The notes: generated from the letters alone by a model not told the origin. A DNA stretch of 64,000 bases from Paenirhizobium selenitireducens ATCC BAA-1503 (GCF_000518785.1 NZ_JAEG01000007.1:186001-250000), one strand, 5' to 3'; numbered from the stretch's first letter, positions 32,302 to 41,894 are shown. Numbers and translations are program-made.

Positions 32302-33402
32302 TCAAACGATCTCCGTCCCGCTGATGCGGATACCAAAACCTTCCAGCCCGACATAATGGCGTTCGCGCGAGGCAAAGAGGCGGATCGAGCTGACGCCGAG
32401 GTTTTTGAGGATCTGCGCGCCAAGGCCGATTTCCAGCCATTCGCTGTCGCGGGCCTGTGCCTGTTCGTGGGCTTCGCGCTCGTGCAGGCCGGTGCGGGCC
32501 GTGGTCGAGACGCCGACGCCGACCGAGCCTTCGCGCAGGTAGACGATGACGCCGCGGCCCTTGGCGGCGATCTTCTTCATGATCTCGTCGATCTGGCGGT
32601 CCTTGCCGAACACGTCCGTGCCGACATGCTCGAGATGCAGGCGCACCGGAATGTCGACGCCGTCGCGGATGTCGCCGAAGACGACGGCCAGATGCTGCAT
32701 CGGGTCCCAGGGCAGGGAATAGGCATGCGCCTTGGCCGGGCCATAGGGTGTCTCGATGCTGAAGCTCGAAGCGAGCTGGATGAGGGTTTCCTTGCGCTGA
32801 CGATAGGCGATCAGATCGGCGACCGAAACGCGCTTCAGCCCGTGTTCCTCGGCGAAGGCAAAAACCTCCGGCCCGTGCTTGACGGTGCCGTTGTCGTTGA
32901 CCAGTTCGCCGATCACGCCGACCGGCGGCAGGCCGGCGAGCTTGCAGAGATCGACGGCGGCTTCAGTGTGGCCGGAGCGCATGAGAACGCCGCCTTCGCG
33001 GGCGACCAGCGGGAAGATGTGGCCGGGACGGACGAAATCGGCCGGGCCGACATTCGGGTTGGCGAGGTTACGGACCGTCAGCGTGCGGTCCTCGGCGGAA
33101 ATCCCGGTCGTCGTGCCGTGCTTGAAGTCGACGGTCACGGTAAATGCGGTGGTGTGGGCGCTGTCGTTTTCGGCGACCATGGCGTTGAGGTTGAGGCGCT
33201 TGGCCTCCTCCTTCGGCATGGGGGCGCAGACGATGCCCGAGGTGTGGCGCACGATGAAGGCCATCTTCTCGGCGGTGCAATGCACGGCGGCGACGATCAG
33301 GTCGCCCTCGTTCTCGCGGTCGTCGTCATCGGTGACGACGACGATTTCGCCGGCCTCGAAGGCGCGGATGGCGTCGACGACGCGGCTCTGGTCATAGCTC
33401 AT
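32302..33402 (-). CDS. ribB: 3,4-dihydroxy-2-butanone-4-phosphate synthase with degenerate GCHII domain
   Basis: A 366-residue protein. Residues 1-205 are RibB, which makes the four-carbon riboflavin precursor from ribulose-5-phosphate; DDDDRENEGDLIVAA, RHTSGIVCAPM and RSGHTEAAVDLCKLAGL carry its acidic metal-binding and catalytic residues. Residues 210-366 have the GTP cyclohydrolase II fold, but the zinc-binding stretch has no cysteine: relatives read HSECLTGDVFGSLRCDCG and this protein reads HLEHVGTDVFGKDRQID. The second domain is therefore probably inactive in GTP hydrolysis. GAGGA precedes the ATG. It starts 13 bases after the aroC stop. Confidence 0.95.
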   Translation of the reverse strand: MSYDQSRVVDAIRAFEAGEIVVVTDDDDRENEGDLIVAAVHCTAEKMAFIVRHTSGIVCAPMPKEEAKRLNLNAMVAENDSAHTTAFTVTVDFKHGTTTGISAEDRTLTVRNLANPNVGPADFVRPGHIFPLVAREGGVLMRSGHTEAAVDLCKLAGLPPVGVIGELVNDNGTVKHGPEVFAFAEEHGLKRVSVADLIAYRQRKETLIQLASSFSIETPYGPAKAHAYSLPWDPMQHLAVVFGDIRDGVDIPVRLHLEHVGTDVFGKDRQIDEIMKKIAAKGRGVIVYLREGSVGVGVSTTARTGLHEREAHEQAQARDSEWLEIGLGAQILKNLGVSSIRLFASRERHYVGLEGFGIRISGTEIV

Positions 33403-33415
33403 GGGAAAGTCCTCG

Positions 33416-34510
33416 TCACTTCAGTCGGCCGGTCTGGCCGCGGTCTCGCAAATAATGATCGGCAATGGCGCAGGCGAGCATCGCCTCGCCGACAGGAACC
33501 GCCCGGATTCCGACGCAGGGGTCGTGGCGGCCCTTGGTGCGCACGTCCACCTCGTTCATGTCGGCATCGATCGAGCGCCGCTCGGTGAGGATCGACGAGG
33601 TCGGCTTGATGGCAAAGCGCGCGACGATCGGTTCGCCGGTGGAAATCCCGCCGAGAATGCCGCCGGCATGGTTGGAGAGAAACACCGGCTTGCCGTCCGG
33701 CCCGATGCGCATCTCGTCGGCGTTTTCCTCGCCGGTGATCTCGGCCGCGCCAAAACCGTTGCCGATCTCGACGCCCTTCACCGCATTGATCGACATCAGC
33801 AGGCTGGCAATGTCCTGGTCGAGCTTGCCGTAGACCGGTGCGCCGATGCCGGCGGGAACCCCGTCGGCCACCACTTCGACCACGGCGCCGACGGAGGAGC
33901 CGGACTTGCGGATTTCGTCGAGATAGGCCTCCCAGACGGGAACGATTTCCGGGTCCGGCGCGAAGAACGGGTTTTCGCTCACCTGGGCCCAGTCCCAGTT
34001 GGTCCGGTTGATCTTGTGTTTGCCGATCTGCACCAGCGCGCCGCGAATGGTAACGCCGGGCACGACGAGGCGGGCCAGGGCACCGGCGGCGACGCGGGCC
34101 GCCGTTTCGCGGGCCGAGGATCGGCCGCCGCCGCGATAGTCGCGAATGCCGTATTTGACGTCATACGTGTAGTCGGCATGGCCGGGCCGATAGCGCTTGG
34201 CAATGTCGCCATAGTCCTTGGAGCGCTGGTCGGTATTCTCGATCAAAAGCGAGATCGGCGTTCCGGTCGAAATCATCGAGCCGTCGTCCTGCGGCATCAC
34301 GCCGGAGAGCACCTTGACGAGGTCCTCCTCGCGGCGCTGCGTCACGAAGCGCGACTGGCCGGGCTTGCGCTTGTCGAGGAAGGACTGCAGGTCGTCGAGG
34401 GTGAAACGGATGCCCGGAGGGCAGCCGTCGACCACCGCGCCGAGCGCCGGCCCGTGGCTTTCGCCCCAGGTGGTGACGCGGAACAGGTGACCGAAGGTAT
34501 TGTGCGACAT
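33416..34510 (-). CDS. aroC: Chorismate synthase
   Basis: A 364-residue flavin-dependent lyase that forms chorismate from EPSP, the last shared step of aromatic synthesis. Signatures are [18 protein letters not shown], the central [39 protein letters not shown] and the C-terminal [20 protein letters not shown] contacts include the Ser/Arg of this block. It is transcribed with ribB 13 bases downstream. No aromatic-pathway partner is adjacent. Confidence 0.97.
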   Translation of the reverse strand: MSHNTFGHLFRVTTWGESHGPALGAVVDGCPPGIRFTLDDLQSFLDKRKPGQSRFVTQRREEDLVKVLSGVMPQDDGSMISTGTPISLLIENTDQRSKDYGDIAKRYRPGHADYTYDVKYGIRDYRGGGRSSARETAARVAAGALARLVVPGVTIRGALVQIGKHKINRTNWDWAQVSENPFFAPDPEIVPVWEAYLDEIRKSGSSVGAVVEVVADGVPAGIGAPVYGKLDQDIASLLMSINAVKGVEIGNGFGAAEITGEENADEMRIGPDGKPVFLSNHAGGILGGISTGEPIVARFAIKPTSSILTERRSIDADMNEVDVRTKGRHDPCVGIRAVPVGEAMLACAIADHYLRDRGQTGRLK

Positions 34511-34649
34511 GGCTAAGCACCGGAACGTTCGGGCGGCACTGGGATCTCACCGTGCCGCCGCGGCTTTTGTTGGGGCTCACTCATAGTGGAAAAGGCCCAA
34601 GCGCGACAAGCCTTTCTTGGAAACGCTGCGTTCGGGATTTGTCGTCGGT

Positions 34650-37100
34650 TCACGACGCCTTGCGCTGGGGAAACCCCTTGGTGAATCGGCTGAACTCGTC
34701 GAAGGGAAGCGGCTTGGCGAAGGCATAGCCCTGCAGGTAGTCGCAGCCGAGCTGGCGCAGAAGGCCCGCATGGTCGAGGCTTTCGACGCCTTCGGCCACA
34801 GTCTCGACGCCGAGCGAACGGGCGATCTCGATGATCGAGCGCACCAGGGCGCGCTCCTGCGGCGAGTTGAGGATCGGCATGACGAGCTGGCGGTCGATCT
34901 TCAGCCGCTTCGGCTTCAGCCGCAGCAGGCTGAGGATCGAGGTGTGGCCGGTGCCGAAGTCATCGATCTCGATGTCGATGCCGAGCGCCTTGATCTTCTC
35001 GATGTTCTCGGTGACGACGTCGTCGCTCTCGTCGAGGAAGATCGATTCCACCAGTTCGAAGCAGATGGCGCCCGGGTCGATGGCAAGGCCATGCAGCTGC
35101 TCGACGAGGGTGGCGTCGTGCAGGCGCTTCGACGAGACGTTGACCGAGATGCGCGGCACCTTCACGCCGAGCGCCGTCCAGCGCATCTGGTCGCGCAGGG
35201 TCTTTTCCAGCACCAGCTGGTCGATCCGCGCCATGACGTTCAGCTCTTCGGCGACCTTGATGAAATGGTTGGAGGCGATCACGCCCTTGTCCGGGTGGTT
35301 CCACCGCACCAGCGCTTCCGCACCGGAAAGCTGCATCGTCGCGGTTTCGAACTGCGGCTGGTACCAGACGGTGAACTCGTCGCGTTCGAGCCCGGTCAGG
35401 ATCTCGTCGGCCATGCGCTTCTTGGAAACGATGTTGGCCTGCAGGTCGGGGGTGAAGAACTCGTGGCAGTTCCGGCCCTTCTCCTTGGCCTGGTAGAGCG
35501 CGATGTCGGCATTGACGAGGATACGGCGCGCGTCGGGCGAGATGCCGGAGGCCTGGGCAATGCCGATCGAAATGCCGCACCGGCAGGAAAAGCCCTCGAA
35601 ATCGATCGGCTTGTTGATCTCGACGATGATCCGCTCGCACAATTCCGAGAGTTCCGCGGCCGTGACGGCCCTGCGGGCGAGAACGACGAACTCGTCGCCG
35701 CCGATCCGCGCCACCAGATCGCCGCGCGGCACGTTGCGGGTCAGTACCCTGGAGGCATGCACCAGCATTGCGTCGCCCGCCGCATGGCCGAGCGTGTCGT
35801 TGATCTCCTTGAACCGGTCAAGGTCGAGGTGAAGGATGGTGAACTTGGTGCGATGGTTCCGGCCGGACTGGCTCAGTTCGTCGAGCTCGATGTCGAGCTT
35901 GCGGCGGTTGGCGAGCGCGGTCAGCGGATCGTGCAGGGCATTGAACTCGATGCGGTTCTTGGCGAGTTCCAGTTCGAGATTGCGGCTGTCGGCGTCCGAC
36001 TTGGCGGCCCTGAGCTGTTCCGCGAGCAGGGCGTCGGCGGTCACGTCGAAGGCAATGCCGATGATCTTCTTCTTGCCATCCTTGCCCACATGCACCTGGC
36101 CGACCGAGCGGACATAGCGCAATTCGTTGTTGGGCAGGACAATGCGTTGGGTGGTGTTTACGGTCGTGCCGGAGGCGATGGCCCGGTTGGTCGCAAGCTG
36201 CACGGGCTGCCTGTCCTCCTGGTGGATGGATGACAGCCACTCGTGCCGGCTCACGGGCCGGTTCCTGTTCGGCACGTTGTAGAGCTGGCGCATCCGCTCG
36301 TCCCAGATCGCGGTGGTCGTCACCGGGTCGCCTTCCCAGATGCCGCAATTGTAGGAGGCGAGCGCCAGATCCAGCTTGTGCGAGAGTTCCGAGAGTTCGT
36401 GTTCGCGGCTCGACAGTTCGTCGAGCGCCAGTTCCAGCTCAGCATTCTTGATGTCGCTGGTCGCCTTCGCCTCGCGAAGGGCCTGGGTGAAGAGCGTGTC
36501 GTTGGTGACGTCCCAGACGATGCCGGTCAGTCGCCTGGGGCCGTTCGCGCCGCTCGAATGGGCGCCCACCGAACGCAGGTGGCGAGTCATGCCGTCGGGC
36601 AATGTGATCCGGTAACTGATGTCCCAGCTCGCGGTCGAGTCGCCGTGGAGCCGTGCCGCGAAGGCGGCTTCGACGCTCTGGACGTCGTCGGGATGGATGA
36701 TCTTGTACCAGTGGGCGATGTGGTCAAAGCCCTCTTGCGGGGCAAAGCCGTGCAGGGCGGCGGCTCGCGCGTCCCAGGACAGCAGGTCGTCGCCATTGTC
36801 GACTTCCCAGATGCCGATATTGGCCGTTTCCATGGCGAGGTCGAAACGCCGCGACAGGTCGAGCAGCTTTTCCTCGCGTGCCTTCAACTGCACGATGTTG
36901 CGATTGCGCTCGCGCAGCAGGTGGAGGCTGAAGAGCACCGGCACGATCATGGCGAGGCCGGCGACGATGCCGCTGCGCAGATCGAGCACGAGGCCGGCAG
37001 TGACGATCGTCAAAACGATGAGCGCGCAGACGACGAGAAAGACGGCCGCGCCGGGCGTCTGCCCCCCATTACGTTGCCGGTATCGATTGAAGACGGTCAA
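34650..37100 (-). CDS. Membrane PAS-PAS-GGDEF-EAL cyclic-di-GMP protein
   Basis: About 816 residues from the proposed start. Two membrane segments near the N-terminus (AAVFLVVCALIVLTIV and GIVAGLAMIVPVLFSLHLL) are followed by a short coiled region, two PAS domains (one starting FDLAMETANIGIWEVDNGD, one LDLALASYNCGIWEGDP), a GGDEF domain with the intact motif RIGGDEFVVL, and an EAL domain with AEALVRWNHPD and FELVESIFLDES. It could make and/or degrade cyclic di-GMP. The frame is open far upstream, but a DUF1344 gene starts divergently at 37414, and no ATG precedes the first membrane helix. A TTG at 37100 (LTVFNRYRQ) is the best candidate, unproven. Confidence 0.85.
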   Translation of the reverse strand: MTVFNRYRQRNGGQTPGAAVFLVVCALIVLTIVTAGLVLDLRSGIVAGLAMIVPVLFSLHLLRERNRNIVQLKAREEKLLDLSRRFDLAMETANIGIWEVDNGDDLLSWDARAAALHGFAPQEGFDHIAHWYKIIHPDDVQSVEAAFAARLHGDSTASWDISYRITLPDGMTRHLRSVGAHSSGANGPRRLTGIVWDVTNDTLFTQALREAKATSDIKNAELELALDELSSREHELSELSHKLDLALASYNCGIWEGDPVTTTAIWDERMRQLYNVPNRNRPVSRHEWLSSIHQEDRQPVQLATNRAIASGTTVNTTQRIVLPNNELRYVRSVGQVHVGKDGKKKIIGIAFDVTADALLAEQLRAAKSDADSRNLELELAKNRIEFNALHDPLTALANRRKLDIELDELSQSGRNHRTKFTILHLDLDRFKEINDTLGHAAGDAMLVHASRVLTRNVPRGDLVARIGGDEFVVLARRAVTAAELSELCERIIVEINKPIDFEGFSCRCGISIGIAQASGISPDARRILVNADIALYQAKEKGRNCHEFFTPDLQANIVSKKRMADEILTGLERDEFTVWYQPQFETATMQLSGAEALVRWNHPDKGVIASNHFIKVAEELNVMARIDQLVLEKTLRDQMRWTALGVKVPRISVNVSSKRLHDATLVEQLHGLAIDPGAICFELVESIFLDESDDVVTENIEKIKALGIDIEIDDFGTGHTSILSLLRLKPKRLKIDRQLVMPILNSPQERALVRSIIEIARSLGVETVAEGVESLDHAGLLRQLGCDYLQGYAFAKPLPFDEFSRFTKGFPQRKAS

Positions 37101-37413
37101 TTCAGGATGTTCCCCAAGCTTGTGAGGTAATCCTAAAGCGCGAGGGTTAATATAGAATTGAATCGGCAATAGTATTGCCGCGTCAATACGTTCGCGCCAA
37201 AGAGGGGCGCATGCTGCAATGCCCGCTTCAGGCGAAAACCTCCGGAAAAGTAGGGCAAAGCTTGCGATGCCCGTCCCGGGTGCTTGAACCGCGTCGTATT
37301 TCCGTTCATCAATCGCACCGAAAATGTCATTGTTACGGGCGATTTTTGCCACATTCTGGAGGCCTATTTTGAGACACATCCTCAATCCGTCGAGACTGGC
37401 AAAGGTAACCCGC

Positions 37414-37674
37414 ATGCGTATGATGATTTCAGTGCTTCTGGCGACCGCGAGCTTTCTCTCGCCGCTCAGCGTGCTGGCGGGAAGCGACGATGTCGAAGCG
37501 ACCATTCAGGCGGTCAACGTCGATGGCCTGAGTCTGGTGCTGGACGACGGGAAGACCTATTCGCTTCCCGAGGAGTTCAACTTCGACGGCCTCGAAAGCG
37601 GCGTGAAGGTGATCGTGTTCTTCACCGAGGTTGACGGCAAGCGCGTCGTCGACGACCTGGAAATCGTTCAGTAA
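37414..37674 (+). CDS. DUF1344 secreted small protein
   Basis: An 86-residue protein with a signal peptide (MRMMISVLLATASFLSPLSV, cut near VLAGS) and a DUF1344 domain: DVEATIQAVNVDGLSLVLDD, then KTYSLPEEFNFDGLESGVKV and VDGKRVVDDLEIV. DUF1344 proteins are common small periplasmic proteins of rhizobia with unknown function. The ATG at 37414 is preceded by AAAGG eight to nine bases upstream; a longer frame from 37324 would destroy the signal peptide. It is divergent from the GGDEF-EAL gene. Confidence 0.82.
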   Translation: MRMMISVLLATASFLSPLSVLAGSDDVEATIQAVNVDGLSLVLDDGKTYSLPEEFNFDGLESGVKVIVFFTEVDGKRVVDDLEIVQ

Positions 37675-37700
37675 GGGTTTGATGACGGTTCAACGCCTGG

Positions 37701-38291
37701 TCAGAGCCAGCCGATCAGGCCGCCGTCGCGATCGATCTTGAGAATACGGTCCTGCGGCACGTTCATGTCGCAGGCCTTGTCGCCGCTCCAGCCGCCGACG
37801 ATGCGGAAAACGCTGCGGACGATCCCGCCATGACTGACGCAGACGGTGGGGCGTTCGACCGCGGTGAGCCATGCTCCCACCCGCCATGACAGAATCTCGT
37901 AGCTTTCTGCATCCTGGCCCGGCGGAATGAAATCCCATTTGTGCTGCGCGCGCGCCTCGACCCTGTCGGGCATGACGCGCTGCAGCTCCGGAATGGTCGA
38001 TCCCTCCCAGTCGCCGAAGGACAGCTCGATCAGCCGGGGATCGGTGCGATAGCCGTGCGGGTCGAGTCCCATGGCTCCGCGCAGCCGTTCCATGGTCTCG
38101 CGGGTCCTGCCGAGAGGGGAGGCGACATAGTCGAATGCGCCGGCACGTTCAGCGAGTTCCTCCGCCAGACGTCTGCCGTTCTCGCTCGCCTGGCGTCGTC
38201 CGTTCTCGTTGAGGCCGATGTCCTTCTGCCCTTGCAGCCGGCCCTCGGCATTCCAGTCGGTCTGGCCGTGACGGATCAGATAGATGAGCAC
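37701..38291 (-). CDS. Histidine phosphatase family protein
   Basis: A 196-residue phosphoglycerate-mutase-like protein. The RHG motif with the phospho-histidine is in YLIRHGQTDWNAEGRLQG; other catalytic residues lie in ASPLGRTRETMERL (Arg), LIELSFGDWEG (Glu) and VCVSHGGIVRSVFR (second His). It removes phosphate from an unknown small molecule or protein. The start is a GTG at 38291 giving MLIYLIRHG. It lies 23 bases after the fabI stop on the same strand and is probably cotranscribed. Confidence 0.9.
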   Translation of the reverse strand: MLIYLIRHGQTDWNAEGRLQGQKDIGLNENGRRQASENGRRLAEELAERAGAFDYVASPLGRTRETMERLRGAMGLDPHGYRTDPRLIELSFGDWEGSTIPELQRVMPDRVEARAQHKWDFIPPGQDAESYEILSWRVGAWLTAVERPTVCVSHGGIVRSVFRIVGGWSGDKACDMNVPQDRILKIDRDGGLIGWL

Positions 38292-38314
38292 GGCATGCGA
38301 CCTCGAACTGGAGA

Positions 38315-39133
38315 CTATTCCTTGGCGACGGCGATGTCCGGCGCATCGACCGCCTTCATGCCGACGGTATGATAGCCGGAATCCACATGGTGGACCTCGC
38401 CGGTCACCCCGGTCGACAGGTCGGACAGGAGATACATGCCAGACTTGCCGACTTCGTCAGTCGTCACATTGCGCTTCAGCGGCGAGTTGTACTCGTTCCA
38501 CTTCAGGATGTAGCGGAAGTCGCCGATGCCGGACGCGGCCAGCGTCTTGATCGGGCCGGCCGAAATGGCGTTGACGCGAATGCCGCGGCCGCCCATGTCG
38601 ACGGCGAGGTAGCGCACGGAGGCCTCGAGCGCGGCCTTGGCGACGCCCATGACGTTATAGTGCGGCATGACCTTCTCGGCGCCGTAATAGGTGAGCGTGA
38701 TGATCGAGCCGCCGTCATTCATGATCTTCTCGGCGCGGGCGGCAACCGCGGTGAACGAGTAGACGGAAATGTCCATCGTGCGGGCGAAGTTGTCGCGCGT
38801 CGTCTCGATGTAGCGGCCGGTCAGTTCGTCCTTGTCGGAAAACGCGATGGCGTGCACGACGAAGTCGATCTTGCCCCACTTGTCCTCGAGGTTCTTGAAC
38901 ACGGCGTCGATGCTGTCGAGATTGGTGACGTCGCAGTCTCCGGCCATGAAGGCGTCGAGTTCCTGAGCCAGCGGCTCGACGCGCTTCTTCAGCGCTTCGC
39001 CCTGCCAGGTGAAAGCGATTTCGGCTCCCTGTTCATGGCAGGCCTTGGCGATACCCCACGCGATCGAGCGATTGTTTGCGACGCCCATGATGATGCCGCG
39101 CTTGCCTGCCATAAGGCCGGAACCTTGAGCCAT
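38315..39133 (-). CDS. fabI: Enoyl-[acyl-carrier-protein] reductase, NADH
   Basis: A 272-residue short-chain-dehydrogenase-fold enzyme for the last reduction of fatty-acid elongation. The N-terminus KRGIIMGVANNRSIAWGIA is the cofactor-binding motif of FabI. The active-site pair is Y-x6-K in HYNVMGVAKAALEASVRY, with the first Tyr in TLTYYGAEKVMP. GGGAG lies about eight bases before the ATG. It begins a short operon with the histidine phosphatase. Rhizobia often carry two fabI copies; this sits in the conserved location near pdxH and aroC. Confidence 0.96.
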   Translation of the reverse strand: MAQGSGLMAGKRGIIMGVANNRSIAWGIAKACHEQGAEIAFTWQGEALKKRVEPLAQELDAFMAGDCDVTNLDSIDAVFKNLEDKWGKIDFVVHAIAFSDKDELTGRYIETTRDNFARTMDISVYSFTAVAARAEKIMNDGGSIITLTYYGAEKVMPHYNVMGVAKAALEASVRYLAVDMGGRGIRVNAISAGPIKTLAASGIGDFRYILKWNEYNSPLKRNVTTDEVGKSGMYLLSDLSTGVTGEVHHVDSGYHTVGMKAVDAPDIAVAKE

Positions 39134-39255
39134 GTTTTGCTCCCTAAGACTTTCGATTGACCCTGCCTATGGCATAGCCGGCATCACGGTTCAAGATTGC
39201 GCCGGATCATCAACTGTAAGGCAGCGTAACAAAGGGTGTGATCGTTACAAATACT

Positions 39256-40518
39256 TCATAAAAACAGGCCTTCGCGCATGACGCGCATCAAATCGGTGAC
39301 CTTGTCGTCAGGCTTTTCCCACAGCATGACGCGCAGTTCGACGGCCAGCGCGCCGCGGCCGCCTTCGTCATTCGGCAGGCCGAGGTCGTCGAGGCGGATT
39401 ACCTGGTCGGAGCTCGACCAGGCCGGAATGGTCACGGCGAGCGGCCCGTTGGGCGTCTCGACGGTGGCCTCGCAACCCAGCACCGCATCCTCAAGCGTGA
39501 TCGGCAGGACCGTCTTGAGGTCGTAGCCGTCGACGGTGAATTTGTCGTTTTTGGCCACGCGCACGGTGACCGCCACGTCGCCACGGCTCATGCCCTGCAG
39601 CTTGAGGCCCTGGCCCCTGAGCCGCACCACGTGCCCCTGGGTGACGCCGCTTTCAAGTGGAACGCGCAGTTCGCGGCCGTCCGACAGCGTGATCGGCACC
39701 GGCTTCTGCGCCAGCAGGTCGTCGATCGTCACTGTTGCCTCGACCACCAGGTCGGGCGCCTTTTCCGGCGGCGGCTGGATGCCGCGAATGCGACGCACGA
39801 AAGAGCTCAGCAATTCGATCGGCGCGAGGATGGAGACCGGCCTGGGCGCGCCGGACGGCTCGCTGTTCTCCGCGCGTTCGGCTTCAGCCTCGGTTTCGCG
39901 CTTCAGCGTTTCGGCCGCCGCTGCCGCTTCGGGCGTATCGCCGAAGATGCGTGAGACGACGGCTTCGGGGCTTTCGCCCGCGCCATCCGGCTTGGCCTGA
40001 TTCTGCGTCTGGCCCGGCGGCTGAGCTTGCGCCTGTGGCTGAGGTTGTGCCTGTGGCTGAGGTTGTGCCTGTGGCTGAGGTTGTGCCTGGGCGCCGCCGG
40101 TCTGGGCTTGAGCCTTTTCCGGTTTGGCCTGAGCGGCCTGAGCCTGAGCCTGGGTCTGCTTGTCTAGTTTCGCCTTCTCGGCTTCGGCGCGTGCCAGTTC
40201 GGCGAGGATCCGCTCGGCATTCGCCTTGGCGATCTTGGCCTTCTCGGCCGCCTCGCGGGCCGACTGGCGCTGCTGCATGATCGTCTGTTCCCGCTCAAGA
40301 GCTTCGACCTTGTCGCGGTGCTGGTCATAGCGGCTCCGCTTTGTCGGGTCCTTCAGCACCTCGTAGGCGCGGCCGATCTCGGTGAAGTTCCGATTGGCGT
40401 CGGGGTCGTCGCGGTTCTGGTCGGGGTGCACGCTTTTCGCCTTCATCCGCCAGGCCGACTTGATTTCGTCGGCTCCCGCATCGCGCTTTACGCCGAGCAC
40501 TGAATAAAAATCGCGCAT
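39256..40518 (-). CDS. J-domain protein with DnaJ C-terminal region
   Basis: A 420-residue DnaJ-like co-chaperone. The J domain is residues 1-70 with an intact HPD (AKSVHPDQN). A charged coiled coil (about 75-130) follows, then a Gln/Pro/Ala-rich stretch built on repeats of AQPQPQ (about 143-170), and a DnaJ C-terminal peptide-binding region (from about 245: LVVEATVTIDDLL, then GLKLQGMSRGDVAVTVRV). The cysteine-rich zinc finger of classical DnaJ is absent, so it resembles CbpA-type proteins. The repeat region is encoded by 18-base tandem repeats. It precedes fabI on the same strand. Confidence 0.9.
   Translation of the reverse strand: MRDFYSVLGVKRDAGADEIKSAWRMKAKSVHPDQNRDDPDANRNFTEIGRAYEVLKDPTKRSRYDQHRDKVEALEREQTIMQQRQSAREAAEKAKIAKANAERILAELARAEAEKAKLDKQTQAQAQAAQAKPEKAQAQTGGAQAQPQPQAQPQPQAQPQPQAQAQPPGQTQNQAKPDGAGESPEAVVSRIFGDTPEAAAAAETLKRETEAEAERAENSEPSGAPRPVSILAPIELLSSFVRRIRGIQPPPEKAPDLVVEATVTIDDLLAQKPVPITLSDGRELRVPLESGVTQGHVVRLRGQGLKLQGMSRGDVAVTVRVAKNDKFTVDGYDLKTVLPITLEDAVLGCEATVETPNGPLAVTIPAWSSSDQVIRLDDLGLPNDEGGRGALAVELRVMLWEKPDDKVTDLMRVMREGLFL
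40031..40084. repeat. Three perfect 18-base tandem repeats in the J-domain gene
   Basis: GCCTGTGGCTGAGGTTGT occurs three times without change (40031-40048, 40049-40066, 40067-40084), with degenerate copies around it. Unit length is a multiple of three, so copy number can vary without a frameshift. Confidence 0.95.
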
Positions 40519-40707
40519 CTAGGCCACCAACTAAGAATAGACCGGCATTGCCATTCTTGGCGAATGCGCAGGCAAGAAACACCGACCGGTCCGCAGTCAT
40601 CATGGCGGTCCGGCTTCATAATTCTCAGAGTATGGCAAGAAGATGCTAATCAGTGGTTACGCGGCAACCCCGGCGATCCGGGCCGGATCTGCTGCCGCCA
40701 AGGGAGT

Positions 40708-41112
40708 TCAGGGCTGACGGCTGAAGCTCATCAACTGCCACTGGCCGGAGCCCGCAGTGCAGGTCTTTCCGGAAAAATAGGCGATGCCCTCGTAGGAATG
40801 ACGGGTCGTCGAGAAGTTGCGGCACACGACGCCGTTCGACTTCTGCTCTTCGATCGCCGTGACCACGCCGGCGCTGCCGGTCGTTGCGTTGGCCCAGGGC
40901 AGCGGGCTGCTGGTCCGCGACAGATCCGCGGAGGAGACGGCATTCTGCACCGTCAGTTCGTCGGAGCGACCTTCCGCGGTATTCTTCTGCGCCACGGTAT
41001 TGGTGGAAATCGACCGATCCACATCCGAGCCGAAGAGGTCCATGCCGCCACCGAAGCAACCGCTGATCGGCAATGTCGCGGCGAGAACGATGAGCAATCT
41101 GCTTTTACCCAA
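40708..41112 (-). CDS. RT0821/Lpp0805-like surface lipoprotein
   Basis: A 134-residue exported lipoprotein. A TTG at 41112 gives MGKSRLLIVLAATLPISGC, a lipoprotein signal with the lipobox ISGC, and is preceded by AAGGG seven bases upstream. The earlier TTG at 41157 adds 15 charged residues and is less likely. After the signal come VDRSISTNTVAQKN, then TTGSAGVVTAIEEQKSNGVVCRNFST and CTAGSGQWQLMSF, matching the 17-kDa-antigen-like RT0821/Lpp0805 family. It is divergent from pdxH with about 110 bases between them. Its role is unknown. Confidence 0.8.
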   Translation of the reverse strand: MGKSRLLIVLAATLPISGCFGGGMDLFGSDVDRSISTNTVAQKNTAEGRSDELTVQNAVSSADLSRTSSPLPWANATTGSAGVVTAIEEQKSNGVVCRNFSTTRHSYEGIAYFSGKTCTAGSGQWQLMSFSRQP

Positions 41113-41222
41113 AGGCCCGCCCTTTTTGCGCTCGTTCGACTTTGCTATGTCTCTCAATGGGCGTCCTGTCCAGTGTTAAGACCTGGGCAATCATGATGAA
41201 GTTCGGGAGCATTTGAATCAAT

Positions 41223-41843
41223 ATGTCAGAGACTGGGTTAACAAGCAGTGACTTCACCGAGGAAAACGAACCTTTCGCGCTGTTCGGTACGTGGTTGAAG
41301 GATGCAGAGGCCTCGGAGATCAACGATCCCAACGCAGTAGCGGTTGCGACCGTGGATGAGAACGGCTTGCCGAATGTGCGCATGGTCCTGCTCAAGGACT
41401 TCGATTCCCGAGGGTTTGTGTTCTACACGAATTTCGAGAGCCAGAAGGGACAGGAAATTCTCGGCCAGAAGAAGGCAGCGATGTGCTTTCATTGGAAATC
41501 GCTGCGTCGTCAGGTACGCCTGCGCGGCGAGGTCGAGGTGGTTTCCGATGAGGAAGCCGACATCTATTACCGCTCCCGGCCGCTCGGCAGCCGCATCGGC
41601 GCCTGGGCCTCGAAGCAGTCGCGCCCGCTGGAAGGCCGGTTCGCCCTGGAAAAGGCCGTGGCCGAATACACCGCCCGTTATGCGTTCGGCGAGGTTCCGC
41701 GGCCGGCGCACTGGTCCGGCTTCCGCATCAGGCCGGTTTCGATCGAGTTCTGGCACGACCGCAAGTTTCGCCTGCACGACCGCATCGAGTTTCGCCGCGA
41801 AACGCCGGATGCGCCTTGGCACAAGGTGCGGATGTATCCTTGA
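41223..41843 (+). CDS. pdxH: Pyridoxine/pyridoxamine 5'-phosphate oxidase
   Basis: A 206-residue FMN oxidase that makes pyridoxal 5'-phosphate. Signatures are [33 protein letters not shown] and the C-terminal [27 protein letters not shown], with [17 protein letters not shown] between. The final R-x-R-P-x-x-I-E-F-W block is diagnostic. The ATG at 41223 is the only plausible start. Vitamin B6 supply links loosely to the DXP made by dxs. It is divergent from the lipoprotein gene and convergent with the deacetylase gene. Confidence 0.97.
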   Translation: MSETGLTSSDFTEENEPFALFGTWLKDAEASEINDPNAVAVATVDENGLPNVRMVLLKDFDSRGFVFYTNFESQKGQEILGQKKAAMCFHWKSLRRQVRLRGEVEVVSDEEADIYYRSRPLGSRIGAWASKQSRPLEGRFALEKAVAEYTARYAFGEVPRPAHWSGFRIRPVSIEFWHDRKFRLHDRIEFRRETPDAPWHKVRMYP

Positions 41844-41894
41844 TCGCCATGGCCTGGGCGGCGGGTTTCTCGCCGGCCTGGCCGTCCGGGCGGA

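Noticed and set aside
34650..37505. A longer start (37505) for the GGDEF-EAL protein
   Set aside because: It would overlap the signal peptide and start of the divergent DUF1344 gene, and the extra residues look non-coding.
40031..40084. Possible CRISPR-like repeats
   Set aside because: The units are contiguous without spacers, lie inside a reading frame and encode a Gln/Pro linker.
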